A model generated the notes under the pieces. The model did not search any database, had not been told where the DNA came from, and saw nothing but the letters and a program-made list of their open reading frames with translations. From assembly GCA_045576455.1 (NCBI GenBank), contig JAZNGM010000017.1:1-64000 (forward strand): a DNA stretch of 64,000 bases. The letters run 5' to 3'. Below are positions 61,292-64,000 of the stretch, piece by piece (position 1 is the first letter of the stretch; each line of letters opens with the position of its first letter). The position numbers were made by a program, and so were the translations under genes. The DNA is from RGIG4034 sp045576455. GTDB taxonomy: Bacteria > Bacillota > Clostridia > Lachnospirales > Lachnospiraceae.

Positions 61292-61808
61292 CATAAGTGT
61301 TCTTCTTTCAGAAGAGAAAGTGGATGAGAGAATTAAAGAACTCGGAGAAATGATAAGCAGGGATTATGCCGGTAAGACAGTGCATCTGGTATGCGTATTA
61401 AAGGGCGGAAGCTATTTTATGTGTGAGCTTTCAAAACGTATAACCGTGCCGGTTTCACTTGATTTTATGTCGGTATCAAGCTATGGCGGTGATACAAAAT
61501 CAAGCGGGGTAGTTAAGATTGTTAAAGATTTGGACGAGCCGATAAAAGGAAAACATGTTATTGTCGTGGAAGATATTGTGGATTCGGGAAGAACGTTAAG
61601 TTATCTTCTTGAAATGCTCCGTGCAAGAGAACCGGAAAGTATGGCGCTTTGTACGTTGCTTGATAAGCCGTCAAGAAGAGTAGTTGACGTGAATGTTGAT
61701 TATACAGGATTCCAGATTCCGGATGAATTTGTAGTAGGCTATGGTCTTGATTATGACCAGCAGTTTAGAAATCTTCCGTATATCGGAATTGTACATTTAG
61801 AAGACTAG
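61272..61808 (+). CDS. hpt: Hypoxanthine phosphoribosyltransferase
   Basis: A 178-residue purine salvage enzyme that converts hypoxanthine or guanine with PRPP to the nucleotide. The PRPP motif VIVVEDIVDSGRTLSYLLEML is near residue 95, and the KGGSYFMCELSKRI loop and PDEFVVGYGLDY region are present. ATG 61272 follows AAGGAGGAG. It overlaps tilS and is followed by ftsH after 14 bases, the conserved tilS-hpt-ftsH order of Firmicutes. Confidence 0.96.
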   Translation: MGKKVSNISVLLSEEKVDERIKELGEMISRDYAGKTVHLVCVLKGGSYFMCELSKRITVPVSLDFMSVSSYGGDTKSSGVVKIVKDLDEPIKGKHVIVVEDIVDSGRTLSYLLEMLRAREPESMALCTLLDKPSRRVVDVNVDYTGFQIPDEFVVGYGLDYDQQFRNLPYIGIVHLED

Positions 61809-61822
61809 AGAGGAGAAAAAAG

Positions 61823-63661
61823 TTGAATAAGAAGTCAAAGGGTGCCGGAAAGTACTTTATATTCATATTAATCTTATTGGGTATATGTGTCTGGATAAGT
61901 ACGATGAATAAGGAAGAGGATTCTTATGAATATAATATGTTGATAGAGGATCTTGAAGCCGGCAATGTAGAAACCGTAACCGTTCAGCCGAATAAGGAGA
62001 CACCGACAGGTGTTGCCAAGGTAGAGCTTAAGGATGATACCTCCCATCTGTTATTTGCAACAGATATTAGTGAGATTGAACATGTTGTCAGAGGGTACAG
62101 CGAAGTAGAGTTGAAGGTCACGGATTTACCGTCAACGAATTGGTTCCTTAAGTATTTCTTCCCAATATTGATAATGCTGGTAGTAATTGTATTTTTATTT
62201 GTAATGTTTACAGCCAGTCATTCCGGCGGTGGCGGAAGCAATGCCAAAATGATGAATTTCGGTAAGAGCCGTGCAAGACTTGCCGTTAATAATACGATTA
62301 CATTCCAGGATGTAGCCGGATTAAGAGAAGAAAAAGAAGAATTATCTGAAATTGTGGATTTCTTAAAAGACCCACATAAGTATACAAAAGTTGGTGCGAG
62401 AATACCGAAGGGTATCCTGCTTGAGGGACCTCCGGGAACCGGTAAAACATTGCTTGCCAAAGCAATCGCCGGTGAGGCCAATGTTCCGTTCTTTACCATA
62501 TCCGGTTCGGATTTCGTAGAGATGTTCGTTGGTGTAGGTGCATCCCGTGTGCGTGATTTATTTAGTGATGCGAAGAAGAATGCTCCTTGTATCGTATTTA
62601 TTGACGAAATTGATGCTGTTGCAAGACGCCGTGGAACCGGTATGGGCGGCGGACATGATGAGCGTGAGCAGACCTTGAACCAGATGCTTGTAGAGATGGA
62701 TGGTTTTGGCGTTAACGAAGGCATTATCGTCATGGCAGCAACTAACAGGGTTGATATTCTTGATCCTGCTATTTTAAGACCGGGCCGTTTCGACAGAAAG
62801 GTAAGCGTTGGTGCTCCGGATGTCGGCGGACGTGAGGAAATTTTGCGTGTCCATGCGCGTAAGAAACCGCTTGGTGAAGATGTAGACCTTAAACAGATAG
62901 CACAGACGACAGCTGGCTTTACAGGCGCTGATCTTGAGAATTTATTAAATGAAGCAGCCATTCAGGCAGCAAAAGAAAACCGCCTTTTCATAACGATGGA
63001 GGATGTGAAGAAATCCTTTATTAAAGTTGGAATCGGTTCTGAAAAGAAGAGTAGAATCATTTCTGATAAAGAAAAACGGATTACGGCATATCATGAAGCG
63101 GGACATGCAATTTTGTTCCATCTTCTCCCGGATGTCGGACCTGTTTATACAGTTTCCATTATACCGACGGGACTTGGGGCAGCAGGATACACTATGCCGC
63201 TTCCTGAAAAGGATGAAATGTTCCTTACAAAGAGCAAGATGCTACAGGATATTATGGTATCCCTCGGAGGACGTATAGCGGAGGAACTTATTTTCGGAGA
63301 TATTACGACCGGTGCTTCCAATGATATTAAGGTAGCAACCAAAGAAGCACGCCGTATGGTAACACGTTACGGTATGTCTGATAGAATCGGTGTAATTAAT
63401 TATGACGATGAAGACGATGCAGTATTTATCGGCCGTGACCTTGCGCATCCGCGAAGTCATAGTGAAGAAATGTCAGGTGAGATTGATAAAGAAGTTAAAG
63501 TAATTATTGATGATTGCTATGACAAGGCTAAGGCAATGATTAAGGAAAATATGACAGTTCTTCATAACTGTGCAAAGCTTCTTCTTGAAAAAGAAAGAAT
63601 AAACAGAGCAGAGTTTGAGGGCTTATTTGATGGAAACACAGAAAGCATTGTGCAAAATTAA
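61823..63661 (+). CDS. ftsH: ATP-dependent zinc metalloprotease FtsH
   Basis: A 612-residue membrane AAA+ protease. Two N-terminal membrane helices (about 10-27 and 112-132) enclose a small outer domain; then Walker A GPPGTGKT near residue 201, Walker B CIVFIDEIDAVARRRG and the SRH ATNRVDILDPAILRPGRFDRKV. The zinc motif is HEAGH near 423. It degrades misfolded membrane and regulatory proteins as a hexamer. A TTG start is used, after GAGAGGAGAAAA. It is shorter than the approximately 640 residues common in Bacilli, mainly at the C-terminus. Confidence 0.97.
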   Translation: MNKKSKGAGKYFIFILILLGICVWISTMNKEEDSYEYNMLIEDLEAGNVETVTVQPNKETPTGVAKVELKDDTSHLLFATDISEIEHVVRGYSEVELKVTDLPSTNWFLKYFFPILIMLVVIVFLFVMFTASHSGGGGSNAKMMNFGKSRARLAVNNTITFQDVAGLREEKEELSEIVDFLKDPHKYTKVGARIPKGILLEGPPGTGKTLLAKAIAGEANVPFFTISGSDFVEMFVGVGASRVRDLFSDAKKNAPCIVFIDEIDAVARRRGTGMGGGHDEREQTLNQMLVEMDGFGVNEGIIVMAATNRVDILDPAILRPGRFDRKVSVGAPDVGGREEILRVHARKKPLGEDVDLKQIAQTTAGFTGADLENLLNEAAIQAAKENRLFITMEDVKKSFIKVGIGSEKKSRIISDKEKRITAYHEAGHAILFHLLPDVGPVYTVSIIPTGLGAAGYTMPLPEKDEMFLTKSKMLQDIMVSLGGRIAEELIFGDITTGASNDIKVATKEARRMVTRYGMSDRIGVINYDDEDDAVFIGRDLAHPRSHSEEMSGEIDKEVKVIIDDCYDKAKAMIKENMTVLHNCAKLLLEKERINRAEFEGLFDGNTESIVQN

Positions 63662-63705
63662 CAAAAACAACATGTGAAATTTGTAATATTTGTGAATCCT
63701 ATGAA

Positions 63706-63734
63706 TAGACTTTATAGGTATGCTTTGTTACAAT
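63706..63734 (+). promoter_or_regulatory. Putative sigma-A promoter downstream of ftsH
   Basis: TAGACT (63706-63711) and TACAAT (63729-63734) with a 17-base spacer. It could drive the nucleotide-sugar dehydrogenase gene, but a terminator lies between them. Confidence 0.4.
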
Positions 63735-63802
63735 ACAACATGTAACCCCCCCATATATTATATAGTTTTTGCTATACCCCATAAGTAAGAAATACCTTCT
63801 CT

Positions 63803-63838
63803 AAAAGAGCGCATCTTCGGATGTGCTCTTTTACCTTT
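63803..63838 (+). terminator. Rho-independent terminator between ftsH and the dehydrogenase gene
   Basis: AAAAGAGCGCAT pairs with ATGTGCTCTTTT (one G-U) around a C-TTCG-G tetraloop. The T-tract after the stem (TTTTACCTTTT) is interrupted. Confidence 0.85.
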
Positions 63839-63907
63839 TGTGAATATGATAAGTCTTGCATTTTACATATAGATTGATTAAACTATAACTGTTAAGGAGT
63901 AAAAGGT

Positions 63908-64000
63908 ATGGAAAAAAAATACAAAATTGCAGTAGCCGGAACAGGCTATGTAGGATTATCAAATGCCGTTTTATTATCACAGCATAATGAGGTAGTTGCA
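63908..64000 (+). CDS. Nucleotide-sugar (UDP-glucose-type) dehydrogenase, partial at window edge
   Basis: Only the first 31 residues are in the window: KYKIAVAGTGYVGLSNAVLL, the NAD-binding GxGxxG motif typical of UDP-glucose/UDP-GlcNAc/GDP-mannose 6-dehydrogenases. Such enzymes make UDP-glucuronic acid or similar for surface polysaccharides. AAGGAG lies 8 bases before the ATG. The rest is beyond the window, so the exact substrate cannot be named. Confidence 0.8.
   Translation, partial: MEKKYKIAVAGTGYVGLSNAVLLSQHNEVVA

Noticed and set aside
62218..62961. Minus-strand open frame of 247 codons opposite ftsH
   Set aside because: Shadow of the conserved AAA+ core; composition rich in Ser/Pro/Thr as expected for an antisense frame.

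Overview
The window is a low-GC chromosomal segment from an anaerobic, spore-forming, motile Firmicute, most likely family Lachnospiraceae; the genus cannot be fixed from the sequence alone. The evidence is sporulation genes (yabP, yabQ, a SpoIIE-type phosphatase, ytvI, a CotS-like kinase), a Gram-positive Tad pilus locus with the DUF5702 and DUF6382 proteins typical of that family, a flagellin/FliS cassette with a DUF6240-type protein, a proline T-box, a reverse rubrerythrin with PerR, and the order HU-rqcP-yabP-yabQ-divIC-spoIIE-tilS-hpt-ftsH. The sequence looks chromosomal throughout. There is no rRNA, CRISPR array, phage or insertion sequence, and only one tRNA.

Region 1 (1-8.5 kb): a pair of half-size chromate transporters; a 580-bp non-coding stretch with two related multi-hairpin elements next to tRNA-Lys(CTT); tatD and rsmA; a large acidic TPR/degenerate-ATPase protein with a 36-bp in-frame tandem repeat; and glgB. 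Region 2 (8.5-13.6 kb): a flagellin cassette (DUF6240-like protein, flagellin, fliS) behind a sigma-28-type promoter, converging on a DUF2508 gene that overlaps fliS. Region 3 (13.6-25.1 kb): a 400-nt leader rich in hairpins and long-range complementarity, followed by a Tad pilus operon (tadZ, tadA, tadB, tadC, Flp pilin, DUF5702 protein, a TadE-like protein with Zn-binding-type repeats, prepilin peptidase, TadE, DUF6382 protein), then a rhomboid protease, a flavodoxin-SCP2 fusion and a HIT protein.

Region 4 (25.1-37.2 kb): mostly housekeeping single genes and small operons: murG, pgi, a 2-hydroxyacid dehydrogenase, luxS with mtnN (activated methyl cycle), mnmA, a secreted esterase, a sugar-isomerase-like TIM barrel, a GH25 lysozyme lipoprotein, an XRE regulator and a methyltransferase. 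Region 5 (37.2-43.9 kb): a perR-rubrerythrin operon behind a perfect 7-1-7 palindrome, a two-component system, then a small accessory patch (decayed YhcG-type nuclease, ProB-like kinase, radical SAM protein, lipoprotein).

Region 6 (44-56.4 kb): aldo/keto reductase, pseudouridine synthase, ytvI, acyltransferase, T-box-controlled proS, ackA, a GT-C-like membrane protein, CCA-adding enzyme, CotS-like kinase and a PEGA-domain lipoprotein. Region 7 (56.5-64 kb): the conserved HU to ftsH cluster, with a sigma-E-like promoter in front of yabP and an apparently soluble SpoIIE-type phosphatase, ending in the first 93 bases of a nucleotide-sugar dehydrogenase.

No single wholly new system is proven. 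The best candidates for undescribed biology are the structured leader in front of the Tad operon, the Zn-binding-type Tad pseudopilin with a rhomboid protease near it, the twin multi-hairpin elements at 1.2-1.7 kb, the ProB-like kinase/radical SAM pair, and the TPR protein with a degenerate AAA+-like end.
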